Source of the DNA: Nannocystaceae bacterium
GTDB taxonomy: Bacteria; Myxococcota_A; Polyangia; Nannocystales; Nannocystaceae
Reading direction: 5' to 3'
Length of the DNA stretch: 64,000 nt
Assembly: GCA_019694555.1 (NCBI GenBank)
Contig: JAIBBS010000004.1
Location: 34,592 to 98,591 of the forward strand
Part shown: positions 53,469 to 61,173 of the stretch, one piece after another
Layout of the letters: every line of letters begins with the position of its first letter
How positions within the stretch are numbered: position 1 is the first letter of the stretch
Notes under the pieces: generated by a model
The model's database searches: none
What the model saw: the letters and a program-made list of their open reading frames with translations, nothing else
What the model was told of the DNA's origin: nothing
Position numbers and translations under genes: made by a program

Positions 53469-54124
53469 ACCGGCCTCCCGTCCGCGCCACCGATCCAGCC
53501 GCGCCGCCCGAGCTCCTCGCGGATGCGGTTGCGCGCGCGGTTGACCCGCACGGCGAGGTTCTCTGCGGTGATGCCCAACGTCGCCGCGGCCTCGGCGGTC
53601 GACAGGCCCTGGACCTCGCGCAGCACGAAGGCCTCGCGCCAGCGCTCGGGCAGCTGCTCGAGCACCGCGCCCAGCGCCCGCGATCGCTCGCGCCGCAGGT
53701 GCGCGCTGTCGGGATCGGCGCTGCCGCCGGAGACCAAGCGCATCGCGTGCTCGAGCCGCTCGTGCGCGCGCACGGAGTTGCGTTGCTTCCGCCAGTGCTT
53801 GCGCACGACGTTGAGCGCGATGCCGTACAGCCACCCGGTCAGCGGCCGCGCGGGATCGAAGCGCGTGTGACAGGCCATCGCCTGCGCGAAGGTCTCCTGC
53901 GCGAGCTCCTCGGCCAATGCGGCATCGCCGGCGAGGTATCGCAGCTGTCGGAACACGCCCATGTAGTGCTTCTCGTAGATCGACGACCAGGCCGCGATGT
54001 CGCCCTTGGCGGCGCGCGCGAGCACCTCGGCCGAGAGCGTGACGACAGGCTCGGGCGCCGACGCGCCGGGGTCGGCGGTCGTGGGCGCAGCGAGCGGACG
54101 CAGGTGCGGCGGTCGGGTGCTCAT
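53465..54124 (-). CDS. ECF-type RNA polymerase sigma factor
   Basis: 219 residues from ATG 54124. Region 2: WSSIYEKHYMGVFRQLRYLA, then LAEELAQETFAQAMACHTRF and DPARPLTGWLYGIALNVVRK. Region 4: LPERWREAFVLREVQGLSTA and EAAATLGITAENLAVRVNRA with the helix-turn-helix. About 50 N-terminal residues precede region 2, longer than usual. First gene of the array reaching vgrG; its stop overlaps the next start. The product likely directs its own operon, but no recognisable ECF -35/-10 pair could be assigned by eye. Confidence 0.93.
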   Translation of the reverse strand: MSTRPPHLRPLAAPTTADPGASAPEPVVTLSAEVLARAAKGDIAAWSSIYEKHYMGVFRQLRYLAGDAALAEELAQETFAQAMACHTRFDPARPLTGWLYGIALNVVRKHWRKQRNSVRAHERLEHAMRLVSGGSADPDSAHLRRERSRALGAVLEQLPERWREAFVLREVQGLSTAEAAATLGITAENLAVRVNRARNRIREELGRRGWIGGADGRPV

Positions 54125-54292
54125 GGGCGCGAAGGGTGTATGGGCGCCGGTCGATCCATCCTTTCCCCCGGCCGCCCGACCATGACACCTGCCCGGCGAT
54201 TGCGCCTGCGGCCGCGCTGGCGGCCGCTCGGGGCCCTGTTGGCGCGATCCCGCCCCGGGCGAGGCGGGCGCGGACGGCCGCCGCCGGGCTGG

Positions 54293-54298
54293 TACGCT
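54293..54298 (+). promoter_or_regulatory. -10-like hexamer TACGCT, leaderless start
   Basis: TACGCT ends 7 nt before ATG 54306, no Shine-Dalgarno sequence. Confidence 0.5.
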
Positions 54299-54305
54299 GG
54301 CGAAC

Positions 54306-55715
54306 ATGCGCCTTGCCGTCCTCGCCGGATTCGCCGCCGTCGCTGCCGCCTGCTACGACCCCGCGCCGCCGGGGGCCGCCCAGACCGAGGGCAGCAGCGG
54401 CGGCAGCGACAGCGGCAGCGACAGCGTCGGCACGACCGCCACCACCAGCGCATCGGCGTCGGCGACCGACGACAGCGCGACCACGCTCGACACCACCGCG
54501 AGCGCCAGCGACACCCAGGCCGACAGCAGCAGCAGCGGCGGCGTGATCGAGCCGCTGCCGTGCGTCGAGTCGGTGCTCGATCCCGCGGTCGGCAGCGACC
54601 TCGCGCACGCCATGACGCAGTCGGCCGGTGACGACGACGCCGCCAGCTGTGGCGGCAGCGGCAGCCCCGACGTCGCGTACGAGTGGCGCGTGCCCTACGA
54701 CGGGTTCTTCGTGCTCGACACCCAGGGCTCCGACTTCGACACCGTGCTGTACCTGCGCGACGGCGCCTGCGACGGCCCCGAGCTGGCGTGCAACGACAAC
54801 GGCGAGGGCGTGGGCTACTCGTCGATCACCGGGCCGTTCTCCGCCGACCAGCGCGTGGTCGTGGTGCTCGACGGCACCGCCGGTGAAAGCGGCACCGCGC
54901 AGCTCAACATCAACCCGGTCGAGTGCCCCAGCGCCGACGTCAGCGGCCAGTCGCTGCCGCAGGGCTTCTCCAACGTCGCGGGCAGCAACGAGCACGGTGG
55001 CAGCTGCGGTGGCGACGGCGTACCCGAGCGCGCGTTCCGTTGGACCGCACCGGCCGACGGGCTGTGGTCGTTCCGCGCCACCTCGAGCGACTTCGTGCCG
55101 TCGCTGTACCTCGAGACCGGACCGGTGTGCGGCGGACCGCTGCTGGGCTGCAACGCCGATGCCGGCATCGAGCGCGGCGAGGTCGTGCGCAACCTCGTCG
55201 CCGGCGAGTACGTGACGGTGTGGGTCGACAGCGTCGGCGGCAGCGGCGATTTCGATCTCGACATCGTGTCGCTGCCGACCACGTGCCCGCTGCAGGGCTA
55301 CGACGGGCAGAACCCGTACACCGACGTCATCGACGACGGCCAGTACGTCGATCACATGACCACCAGCTGCGGCGCCGACGGCTACCTCGAGGGCCCCGCG
55401 GTGATCACCAACCCCGACGTCACGCTGGCGTGGACCTCGCCCGGCATGGTCGGGGCCAACAGCGGCTGCGACATCGTGCTCACCTCGGGCTTCCCCGCCG
55501 CGCTGGCGCTGCAGCAGGGCCACTGCGACGGTCCCGAGGAGCAGTGCGCGAACTCGGTGTTCGACGCCGGCACGATGAGCTACGGCACCACAGTGAGCGT
55601 GGGCCACATCCCGCCGACCGACTTCACCATCGTGATCTCGCCGATCGGCCCGTCGTTCGCGGGCTGGGTCAGCTCGGACTTCTCGCTCGAGATCCAGTGC
55701 TGGGCCATCGCCTGA
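54306..55715 (+). CDS. lipoprotein with repeated pre-peptidase-like beta domains
   Basis: 469 residues. Signal RLAVLAGFAAVAAACYDPAP, lipidated at AAC. A Ser/Thr/Asp spacer extends to ~residue 78. Three beta-sandwich units follow, each with a phrase like 'F.......SDFDTVLYLR..C....LACNDN': VLDTQGSDFDTVLYLRDGAC; FRATSSDFVPSLYLETGPVC; and a diverged third unit starting ~CPLQGYDGQNPYTDVIDDG. This resembles bacterial pre-peptidase C-terminal (PPC)-type domains that assist exported enzymes. There is no enzyme domain. It ends 3 bp from the stop of a convergent gene. Confidence 0.78.
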   Translation: MRLAVLAGFAAVAAACYDPAPPGAAQTEGSSGGSDSGSDSVGTTATTSASASATDDSATTLDTTASASDTQADSSSSGGVIEPLPCVESVLDPAVGSDLAHAMTQSAGDDDAASCGGSGSPDVAYEWRVPYDGFFVLDTQGSDFDTVLYLRDGACDGPELACNDNGEGVGYSSITGPFSADQRVVVVLDGTAGESGTAQLNINPVECPSADVSGQSLPQGFSNVAGSNEHGGSCGGDGVPERAFRWTAPADGLWSFRATSSDFVPSLYLETGPVCGGPLLGCNADAGIERGEVVRNLVAGEYVTVWVDSVGGSGDFDLDIVSLPTTCPLQGYDGQNPYTDVIDDGQYVDHMTTSCGADGYLEGPAVITNPDVTLAWTSPGMVGANSGCDIVLTSGFPAALALQQGHCDGPEEQCANSVFDAGTMSYGTTVSVGHIPPTDFTIVISPIGPSFAGWVSSDFSLEIQCWAIA

Positions 55716-55718
55716 CGC

Positions 55719-56642
55719 TCACGCGCCGCAGGCGAGATCCTCGTACGCACCGCAGGGGCAGGTCTCGGCCGGGTACCACCGGCCCGAGGTGTGATCGCAC
55801 CACTGGCACTGCCCCGCGCCGGGCACATGGCACGTCGAGCACTCCATGCAGAACCACGTGCCGAAGTTGGTCGCGCCGTCGGCCGCCGACTGGCCGCAGT
55901 ACGGCGTCCAGCATCCGTCGGGGTTGAGCCCATCGATGTCGCACTGGTTGGCCACGCCCTCGGGGATCTCGCAGCCGTTGGACCAGTCGTCGTCGCAGTT
56001 GGCCCACGGCGCCTCGCAGGCCTGCTCGCACACGCCGGCGTTGCAGCTGGCGGTGGCGTGATCGCCCGCCTCGCACGGCGTGTCGCAGGTGCCACAGTGC
56101 TCGCTCGAGTCGAGCGTGATCTCGCAGCCATCGACCCAGTCGCCGTTGCAGTTGCCCCACCCGCCGTCGCAGATCAGGCCCATGCACAGGCCGTCCTGAC
56201 AGGTGCCGCCGCTGGCATGCGGCGCCTCGCAGGGGCTGGGCTCGCCGACGCAGTTGCCGGCGCCGTCGCAGATGTCGGGGCCGGTGCAGGGATCCTCGTC
56301 GTCGCAGGGATCGCCGGCGAAGGCCGGCTCGAACGAGCACATGCCGCCCTCGCACGTGCCGGACTGGAAGCACGCGCCCGGCGGCAGCTCGCAGTCGCCG
56401 TCGTCGACGCAGGTGCCCAGATCGGGCGGCATCGCGGGGCCGTCGTCGCCGGCCGCCGTGCTCGCGTCGTCACCGACCGACACCGCGGTGGTCGGACCCG
56501 GATCGTCGTCCGCGCCGCTCGAGTGGTTGTTGCCCGTGAGGCTCTCCTCGTACGCGCCGTGGCTCGCCTCCGAGCCGTCGCCGCCCTGGGCGCAGGCAGC
56601 GGTAGCCAGCGCGAGCGCGAGCATTGCGGCAGGGCGCAGCAT
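55719..56642 (-). CDS. Cys-rich lipoprotein with disulfide-type repeat modules
   Basis: 307 residues from ATG 56642. Signal LRPAAMLALALATAACAQGG. Acidic spacer to ~60. The Cys-rich region has many CDDxDPC-type units (CVDDGDCELPPGACFQSGTC; DPCDDEDPCTGPDICDGAGN; CEITLDSSEHCGTCDTPCEA; CDDDWSNGCEI). This is the style of Cys-rich 'myxococcal' surface lipoproteins (Myxo_DUF-like 'DCxxD.C...G' motifs). The C-terminal part (MECSTCHVPGAGQCQWCDHT; CPCGAYEDLACGA) resembles a small metal-binding or zinc-ribbon-like region. Function unknown. Confidence 0.78.
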   Translation of the reverse strand: MLRPAAMLALALATAACAQGGDGSEASHGAYEESLTGNNHSSGADDDPGPTTAVSVGDDASTAAGDDGPAMPPDLGTCVDDGDCELPPGACFQSGTCEGGMCSFEPAFAGDPCDDEDPCTGPDICDGAGNCVGEPSPCEAPHASGGTCQDGLCMGLICDGGWGNCNGDWVDGCEITLDSSEHCGTCDTPCEAGDHATASCNAGVCEQACEAPWANCDDDWSNGCEIPEGVANQCDIDGLNPDGCWTPYCGQSAADGATNFGTWFCMECSTCHVPGAGQCQWCDHTSGRWYPAETCPCGAYEDLACGA

Positions 56643-56651
56643 CGACCGACC

Positions 56652-56657
56652 ATCATA
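56652..56657 (-). promoter_or_regulatory. -10-like hexamer TATGAT
   Basis: TATGAT on the minus strand ends 9 nt before ATG 56642. Confidence 0.55.
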
Positions 56658-56686
56658 GCCGAGAAGCCGTGCTCGGGGCGCGGACA

Positions 56687-57099
56687 GTGGGAGGCCGACC
56701 GGTCGAGACGGGTCGTAAGCCGGGTTCTGTCCCCGCGTCGATTGCTCTTCGCGGGTGGCGATCATTCCTCTTGGCGGCGCTACCCGAGGCGGGGCGGGCC
56801 GCCCCTGGCGAGCCCTCGAACGTCTCGCGACGCTCGCACCCGCCTGCCCCTGCTCGGCCTTGCTCCGGATGGGGTTTACCATGCGGTCTTCGTCGCCGAA
56901 GACCCGGTGTGCTCTTACCACACCGTTTCACCCTTACCCGCGCGGACGCGGGCGGTCTGTTCTCTGTGGCACTTTCCTTCGGGTCACCCCGACTGGCCTG
57001 CGCCAGCACCCTGCCCTGTGGAGCCCGGACTTTCCTCGACGTGGCCGCTCGCGCGTCACGCCGCGATCGCCTTGTCCCGCTCGGCCGGTCGACCTCCCG
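56687..57099 (-). ncRNA. rnpB: RNase P RNA (class A)
   Basis: The minus strand carries the bacterial RNase P RNA conserved elements: the 5' GAGGAAAGTCCGGGCTCC block with CAGGG, and the 3' AACCCGGCTTACGACCC block (seen on the plus strand as gggtcgtaagccgggtt). The GGTAAACCCC and GGTGAAACGG-type elements are also present. The two ends pair as a P1 helix (GGGAGGTCGACCGG with CCGGTCGGCCTCCC, one G-U). Length is about 410 nt, normal for class A. The overlapping open frames are artefacts. Ends are approximate by a few bases. It processes tRNA precursors with RnpA, which is not in the window. Confidence 0.95.
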
Positions 57100-57104
57100 C
57101 GCGC

Positions 57105-57110
57105 ACTAAA
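57105..57110 (-). promoter_or_regulatory. -10 element TTTAGT of rnpB
   Basis: TTTAGT on the minus strand, 5 nt before the first P1 base at about 57099, consistent with initiation there. It calibrates the -10-to-start distance for the leaderless-style gene starts elsewhere. Confidence 0.6.
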
Positions 57111-57138
57111 GCACGGCGCGGCGACGCCGCGCAAGCCG

Positions 57139-58605
57139 TCACTGCGCGGCGAGCTTGGCGACCCAGATGTCGCCGTTGTTGTTCTCCATCTGTCGGATCT
57201 CGCCGGTGACCGCGATGTCGTCGTTGCCGTCGACCGCGACCGCGAGCGCCAGGTCTTCGTCACCGCCGGGGCCCGCGAACGACTGCGTCCACACGACGTT
57301 GCCGCCATCGTCCCACTTGCGGACCCAGATGTCGGTGTCGGTGCCGGTCAGGCCCTTGAAGCCGCAGACGATGAACGCGTTCTGCGAGTCGGTCGCGAGG
57401 CCCAGGCCGCGGTCGTTGAGGATCGCCGGACCGCCGAACTTCTTCTGCCAGATGAGCACGCCGTCCTCGTTGGCGAAGCGGCCCAGCCACACGTCCTCGT
57501 TGATCGCCGTCAGCGGCGTGAGCCCGGCGACGCCGACGCTGCCGTCGGGCGCGACCGCGACGTCGAAGCCCTGATCGGCGCCCATGTTGGGGCTGTCCCA
57601 GACCACCGTCCACGCCTCGGTGCCATCGGGTGCGTACTTGCGCAGCCACACGTCGCGCGCGAACTCGACGTCCGAGACGTAGCCGCCGACGAAGGCATTG
57701 CCGTCGGCGTCGACGTCGACGCCCATGGCGCGATCCTCGAGCGTGGCCGGACCCGCGACGACGTCGGTGAACAGCTCGTCGCCATCGGGCGAGTACTTGC
57801 CGACCCAGATGTTGCTGTCGTTCATGTCGACGCGCACCGAGCCCACCGCCCAGACGTTGCCGTCGGCGTCGACCGCCACGTCCTCGGCGATGTCGTTCTG
57901 GCTGTCGGGCCCGTCGACCGTCACGCTCCACAGCTCGGTGCCGGCGGGGTCGAGCTTGGTCACGTAGATGTCCGACGACGTCTGGCCCACGCCGATGTCA
58001 CCGCCGACGATGATGTTGTCGGACGCGTCGACGTCGACACCGAAGCCGCGATCGTCGAGGCCCATGCTGGGGTCGAGCACCATGGTCCACAGCTCGGTGC
58101 CCGCGGGATCGTACTTGCGCACCCAGATGTCCGGGTCACCGAGCGCGTCGACGATGTAGCCGACCACGATGATGTTGTTCATCGAGTCGACCGCCACGCC
58201 CTGCCCGGCCTCCTCGACCTCGGCCATGCCGCCGATGATGTCGCTCCACTGCGTGGTGTCGATGATGGAGGTGCAATCGGCGTCGCAGGCGTCGCCGCCC
58301 ATGAGATTGCCGTCGTCGCACTGCTCGGGCTCCTCGATCACACCGTTGCCACACTCTGGGTTGGGCGTGGTCGTCATGACCATGGTGGTCATGCTGGTCT
58401 CGTCCATCGTCGCGTTGGTGGTCGTGGTCGTGGTGTCGGCGTCGGTCGTGGTGCCGGTGGTGGTCGTGTCGGCACCGGTGGTGCTCGACTCACCACCGCC
58501 CTCGCCACCACCGCCACCCTTGCAGCCGGCCACCGCGACGGTCATCGCGGCGACGGCACATGCGGCCCACACGGAGGTGCTGCGGAGCGAAGACGGCAAG
58601 GACAT
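57139..58605 (-). CDS. lipoprotein with DUF4215 motif and SBBP-type beta-propeller
   Basis: 488 residues from ATG 58605. Signal AACAVAAMTVAVAGCKGGGG with lipobox VAGC. A Thr-rich spacer (~30-75) is followed by the DUF4215 motif CGNGVIEEPEQCDDGN and GGDACDADC. Then about nine repeats of a blade-like unit occur: WVRKYDPAGTELWTMVLD, GFGVDVDASDNIIVGGDIG, VTKLDPAGTELWSVTVDG, EDVAVDADGNVWAVGS. These are SBBP (seven-bladed beta-propeller-like) repeats of cell-surface proteins. Starts 7 nt after a TACCAT hexamer and is divergent from pfkA by 35 bp. Confidence 0.85.
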   Translation of the reverse strand: MSLPSSLRSTSVWAACAVAAMTVAVAGCKGGGGGEGGGESSTTGADTTTTGTTTDADTTTTTTNATMDETSMTTMVMTTTPNPECGNGVIEEPEQCDDGNLMGGDACDADCTSIIDTTQWSDIIGGMAEVEEAGQGVAVDSMNNIIVVGYIVDALGDPDIWVRKYDPAGTELWTMVLDPSMGLDDRGFGVDVDASDNIIVGGDIGVGQTSSDIYVTKLDPAGTELWSVTVDGPDSQNDIAEDVAVDADGNVWAVGSVRVDMNDSNIWVGKYSPDGDELFTDVVAGPATLEDRAMGVDVDADGNAFVGGYVSDVEFARDVWLRKYAPDGTEAWTVVWDSPNMGADQGFDVAVAPDGSVGVAGLTPLTAINEDVWLGRFANEDGVLIWQKKFGGPAILNDRGLGLATDSQNAFIVCGFKGLTGTDTDIWVRKWDDGGNVVWTQSFAGPGGDEDLALAVAVDGNDDIAVTGEIRQMENNNGDIWVAKLAAQ

Positions 58606-58612
58606 GGCTCGC

Positions 58613-58618
58613 ATGGTA
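58613..58618 (-). promoter_or_regulatory. -10-like hexamer TACCAT
   Basis: TACCAT on the minus strand ends 7 nt before ATG 58605. Part of a compact 35-bp divergent promoter with pfkA. Confidence 0.5.
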
Positions 58619-58628
58619 CACCGCATGG

Positions 58629-58634
58629 TATCAG
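58629..58634 (+). promoter_or_regulatory. -10-like hexamer TATCAG for pfkA
   Basis: TATCAG ends 6 nt before ATG 58641. Weaker than TAnnnT because the last base is G. Confidence 0.4.
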
Positions 58635-58640
58635 GGCGAC

Positions 58641-59759
58641 ATGGATGCGACCCACGATCGCCGAGCCATCGGCGTGTTGACCTCCGGCGGCGACGCCCCT
58701 GGCATGAACGCCGCGATCCGGGCCATCACCAAGGTCGCCGCCAGCCGCGGCGTCGACGTCGTCGGCGTGCTCGGCGGCTACACCGGCCTGCGCGAGGGCG
58801 CGCTGCGTCCGCTCACGCACCGCGTGCGCGAGGGCGACGGCGAGCGCGTGGTGCCCGACGCGGAGATCGACGCGCTCGCGTCGCTGGGCGGCACCGTGCT
58901 GGGCTCCGCCCGCGAGCTGCGATTCCACACCCGTGAGGGCCGCGCGCCCGCGATCGCGCGACTTTCTGCCGACGGCCCGCTGCGCGGGCTGATCGTGATC
59001 GGCGGCAACGGCTCGCTCGCCGGCGCGCACGCGCTGGCCGGCGAGTGCGAGGTCCCCATCGTCGGCATCCCGGCGTCGATCGACAACGACGTCGGCTGCA
59101 GCGCCAGCGCCATCGGCGTCGACACTGCGCTCAACACCATCGTCGCGGCCTGCGACAAGATCTGCGACACCGCGCGCGCACACCGACGCGCGTTCGTGGT
59201 CGAGGTCATGGGCCGCGACTGCGGCTACCTCGCCATGGCCGGCGCGATCGCAGCCGGCGCCGACGCGGTGCTGTTCCGCGAGCAGGGCCGCGACGAGGAG
59301 AGCATCGTCGCGTCGGTCGAGCACGCGATCCGCCGCGGCTTCTCGCAGGCGCGGGCCAAGCAGCGCGTGCTCATCCTCAAGGCCGAGGGCGTGAGCATCC
59401 CGTGCACCAAGCTCGTGCGCATGGTCGAGGAGCGGCTGGGCAACGACCTGCCCGGCGTCGACGTGCGCGCGACCGTGCTCGGTCACCTCGTGCGTGGCGG
59501 CAACCCCTCGTTCCAGGACCGCATGATCGCGGGCCGGCTCGGGCTCGCCGCGGTCGCGACCGTGCTCGCCGGCACCACCGACGTGATGCTCGGCTGGCAG
59601 GGACCCAAGGGCGGCGAGGCCACCGACGACCCCGCGGTCTCGCGCTACCCGCTGTCGCTGGTGCTGTCCGAGAGCGCGGCCATCGTCGACGGCAGCAGCG
59701 CGGTGACCCGGCGGCGGGTCCAGCTGATGGAACAGGTCGAGGGCGTGCTGGGGCTGTAG
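58641..59759 (+). CDS. pfkA: 6-phosphofructokinase (PfkA family)
   Basis: 372 residues from ATG 58641. N-terminal IGVLTSGGDAPGMNAAIRA, the nucleotide region LIVIGGNGSLAGAHAL, the catalytic IPASIDNDVGCSASAIGVDT, MGRDCGYLAMAGAIAAGAD, and LGHLVRGGNPSFQDRM. The usual GGDGS of ATP enzymes reads GGNGS here, i.e. the Mg2+-coordinating Asp is Asn. The PASIDND block is intact. It phosphorylates fructose-6-phosphate in glycolysis; whether the donor is ATP or PPi is not clear from sequence. Probably monocistronic. Confidence 0.93.
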   Translation: MDATHDRRAIGVLTSGGDAPGMNAAIRAITKVAASRGVDVVGVLGGYTGLREGALRPLTHRVREGDGERVVPDAEIDALASLGGTVLGSARELRFHTREGRAPAIARLSADGPLRGLIVIGGNGSLAGAHALAGECEVPIVGIPASIDNDVGCSASAIGVDTALNTIVAACDKICDTARAHRRAFVVEVMGRDCGYLAMAGAIAAGADAVLFREQGRDEESIVASVEHAIRRGFSQARAKQRVLILKAEGVSIPCTKLVRMVEERLGNDLPGVDVRATVLGHLVRGGNPSFQDRMIAGRLGLAAVATVLAGTTDVMLGWQGPKGGEATDDPAVSRYPLSLVLSESAAIVDGSSAVTRRRVQLMEQVEGVLGL

Positions 59760-59823
59760 GCCCGCTTTCGGCCGCCCGCGCGCGGGCGCCAGGGGTGATG
59801 TCACCGGCCGGGCGCCCCGCTCG

Positions 59824-59829
59824 TATGCT
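59824..59829 (+). promoter_or_regulatory. -10-like hexamer TATGCT
   Basis: TATGCT ends 9 nt before GTG 59839. Same hexamer as at 4506. Confidence 0.5.
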
Positions 59830-59838
59830 GGGCCCGAG

Positions 59839-60414
59839 GTGTTCTCGAGCTGGCCCAGCACCCAGGCGAAGCTGGCGCGACGCGCCGCCGGCGGTGACGT
59901 CGCGGCGTTCCGCACGCTGTACCGCGCGCTGCACCCCGCGGTGCACGCCTACGTCGGTCGCCGGGTCGCGGCCGCCGCCGAGGCCGAGGACCTGGTCGCG
60001 CGGGTGTTCCAGCGCATGGTCGAGCACCTGCCGCGCTTCGATCCCACGCGCGCGAGCGTGCGCGGCTGGGTGCTGAGCATCGCGCGCAACGCCGTCATCG
60101 ATCACTTCCGCACCCACCGCGAGCACGCGCCGTTCGAGGACGACGACCACGTCGCCGCACCGCTGCCGCTGCCGCGCGACGACATCGACGAGCGCACCGC
60201 GGCGGTGCGCGCGATGATCGAGACCCTGCCCGCGACGACGCGCGAGATGCTGAGCCTGCACTTCACCGACGAGCTGGGCTACCGCGAGATCGCGGCCGTC
60301 GTCGGCACCACCGAGGCCGCGGTGAAGCAGCGCATGGCGCGGGCGCTGCGGGAGCTGCGGACGCGCCTGCGCGAGGGCGACGAAGCGAAGGGAGCGGAGC
60401 GCTATGCCACGTGA
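59839..60414 (+). CDS. ECF-type RNA polymerase sigma factor
   Basis: 191 residues. Region 2: AAFRTLYRALHPAVHAYVGR, then AEAEDLVARVFQRMVEHLPR and GWVLSIARNAVIDHFRTHRE. Region 4: LPATTREMLSLHFTDELGYR and EIAAVVGTTEAAVKQRMARA, the helix-turn-helix. Typical ECF length. It overlaps the next gene by 11 bp, so both are made together. Likely autoregulated. Confidence 0.95.
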   Translation: MFSSWPSTQAKLARRAAGGDVAAFRTLYRALHPAVHAYVGRRVAAAAEAEDLVARVFQRMVEHLPRFDPTRASVRGWVLSIARNAVIDHFRTHREHAPFEDDDHVAAPLPLPRDDIDERTAAVRAMIETLPATTREMLSLHFTDELGYREIAAVVGTTEAAVKQRMARALRELRTRLREGDEAKGAERYAT

Positions 60415-61156
60415 TCGCCACGACGCGCTGTTGCGTGCCGCGCTCGAGCGCACGCCGTTGCCGATCGACGCCGCCCGCCGCGATGCGCTCGAGCAGACCC
60501 TGGCCGACTCGGTCGCCGCGCGCGGCGATCGCCGCGTGGCGCCGCCGCGCCGTTGGACCCGCTGGCTCCTGGGCGGCGGGCTCGCGCTGGCCGTGACCGC
60601 CGGCGCGTGCGTGCTGCCGTCGGACTACGACGCCGCGGTCGGGCACCGCCTCGCGATCATCCTCGAGGGCGACGACGTCGAGGTCGATCCCCACGCACTG
60701 GTCGACTTCATCACCGAGCAGCACCATCCCGACGAGCTGCGCATGGCGGTGGCGAAGCAGCGGCTCGCCGACGCGCAGGGGCACGCGCAGACCCTCACGC
60801 GCATCGAGCTCGACGCGGTCGGCGACGACCTCGAGCCGCAGCAGCTGTGGAACGAGCTGGTCGCCGCGTTCCCCGAGCTCGAGGGCGCGCGGCTCGAGGA
60901 CCAGGAGCTGCGCGGCCGCATCCACGGCACGCTGGGTGGACGGCTGTCGCACGACTGGCTCGACATCACGCTCGACCGCCACGGCGTGGAGTCGGCCAAG
61001 GTGCAGATCATCGAGCAGCTGCGGGCCGAGGGCCTGAGCCAGGCGGTGGTCGACAGCGCGCAGATCGAGATCCTCGATCACGACGACGGCCAGGGCCGCG
61101 TCCGCCGCGAGGTCCGCGTGCAGCTCGAAGACGAGCAGCACGTGACCGGCCCCTGA
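60404..61156 (+). CDS. membrane regulator partner of ECF sigma factor
   Basis: 250 residues from ATG 60404. N-terminal cytoplasmic part (residues 1-45, RHDALLRAALERTPLPIDAA), membrane helix ~48-66 (WLLGGGLALAVTAGACVLP), and an extracytoplasmic domain with VDPHALVDFITEQHHPDELR and IIEQLRAEGLSQAVVDSAQI. The layout sigma-then-single-helix protein with overlapping genes is what anti-sigma factors show, but no ZAS motif is present. No family recognised. Confidence 0.72.
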   Translation: MPRDRHDALLRAALERTPLPIDAARRDALEQTLADSVAARGDRRVAPPRRWTRWLLGGGLALAVTAGACVLPSDYDAAVGHRLAIILEGDDVEVDPHALVDFITEQHHPDELRMAVAKQRLADAQGHAQTLTRIELDAVGDDLEPQQLWNELVAAFPELEGARLEDQELRGRIHGTLGGRLSHDWLDITLDRHGVESAKVQIIEQLRAEGLSQAVVDSAQIEILDHDDGQGRVRREVRVQLEDEQHVTGP

Positions 61157-61173
61157 GCGTCGCTCGACGCGCG

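Larger units (their letters stand above)
58610..58634. repeat. 12-bp direct repeat between divergent promoters
   Basis: cgcatggtacac followed directly by cgcatggtatca: two tandem copies of a 12-bp unit differing at positions 10 and 12, occupying the whole space between the two -10-like hexamers. It is placed where a repressor or activator could control both genes. Confidence 0.5.

Noticed and set aside
56653..57209. Open frames across 56.65-57.2 kb on both strands
   Set aside because: The region is the RNase P RNA gene; the frames have no family similarity.
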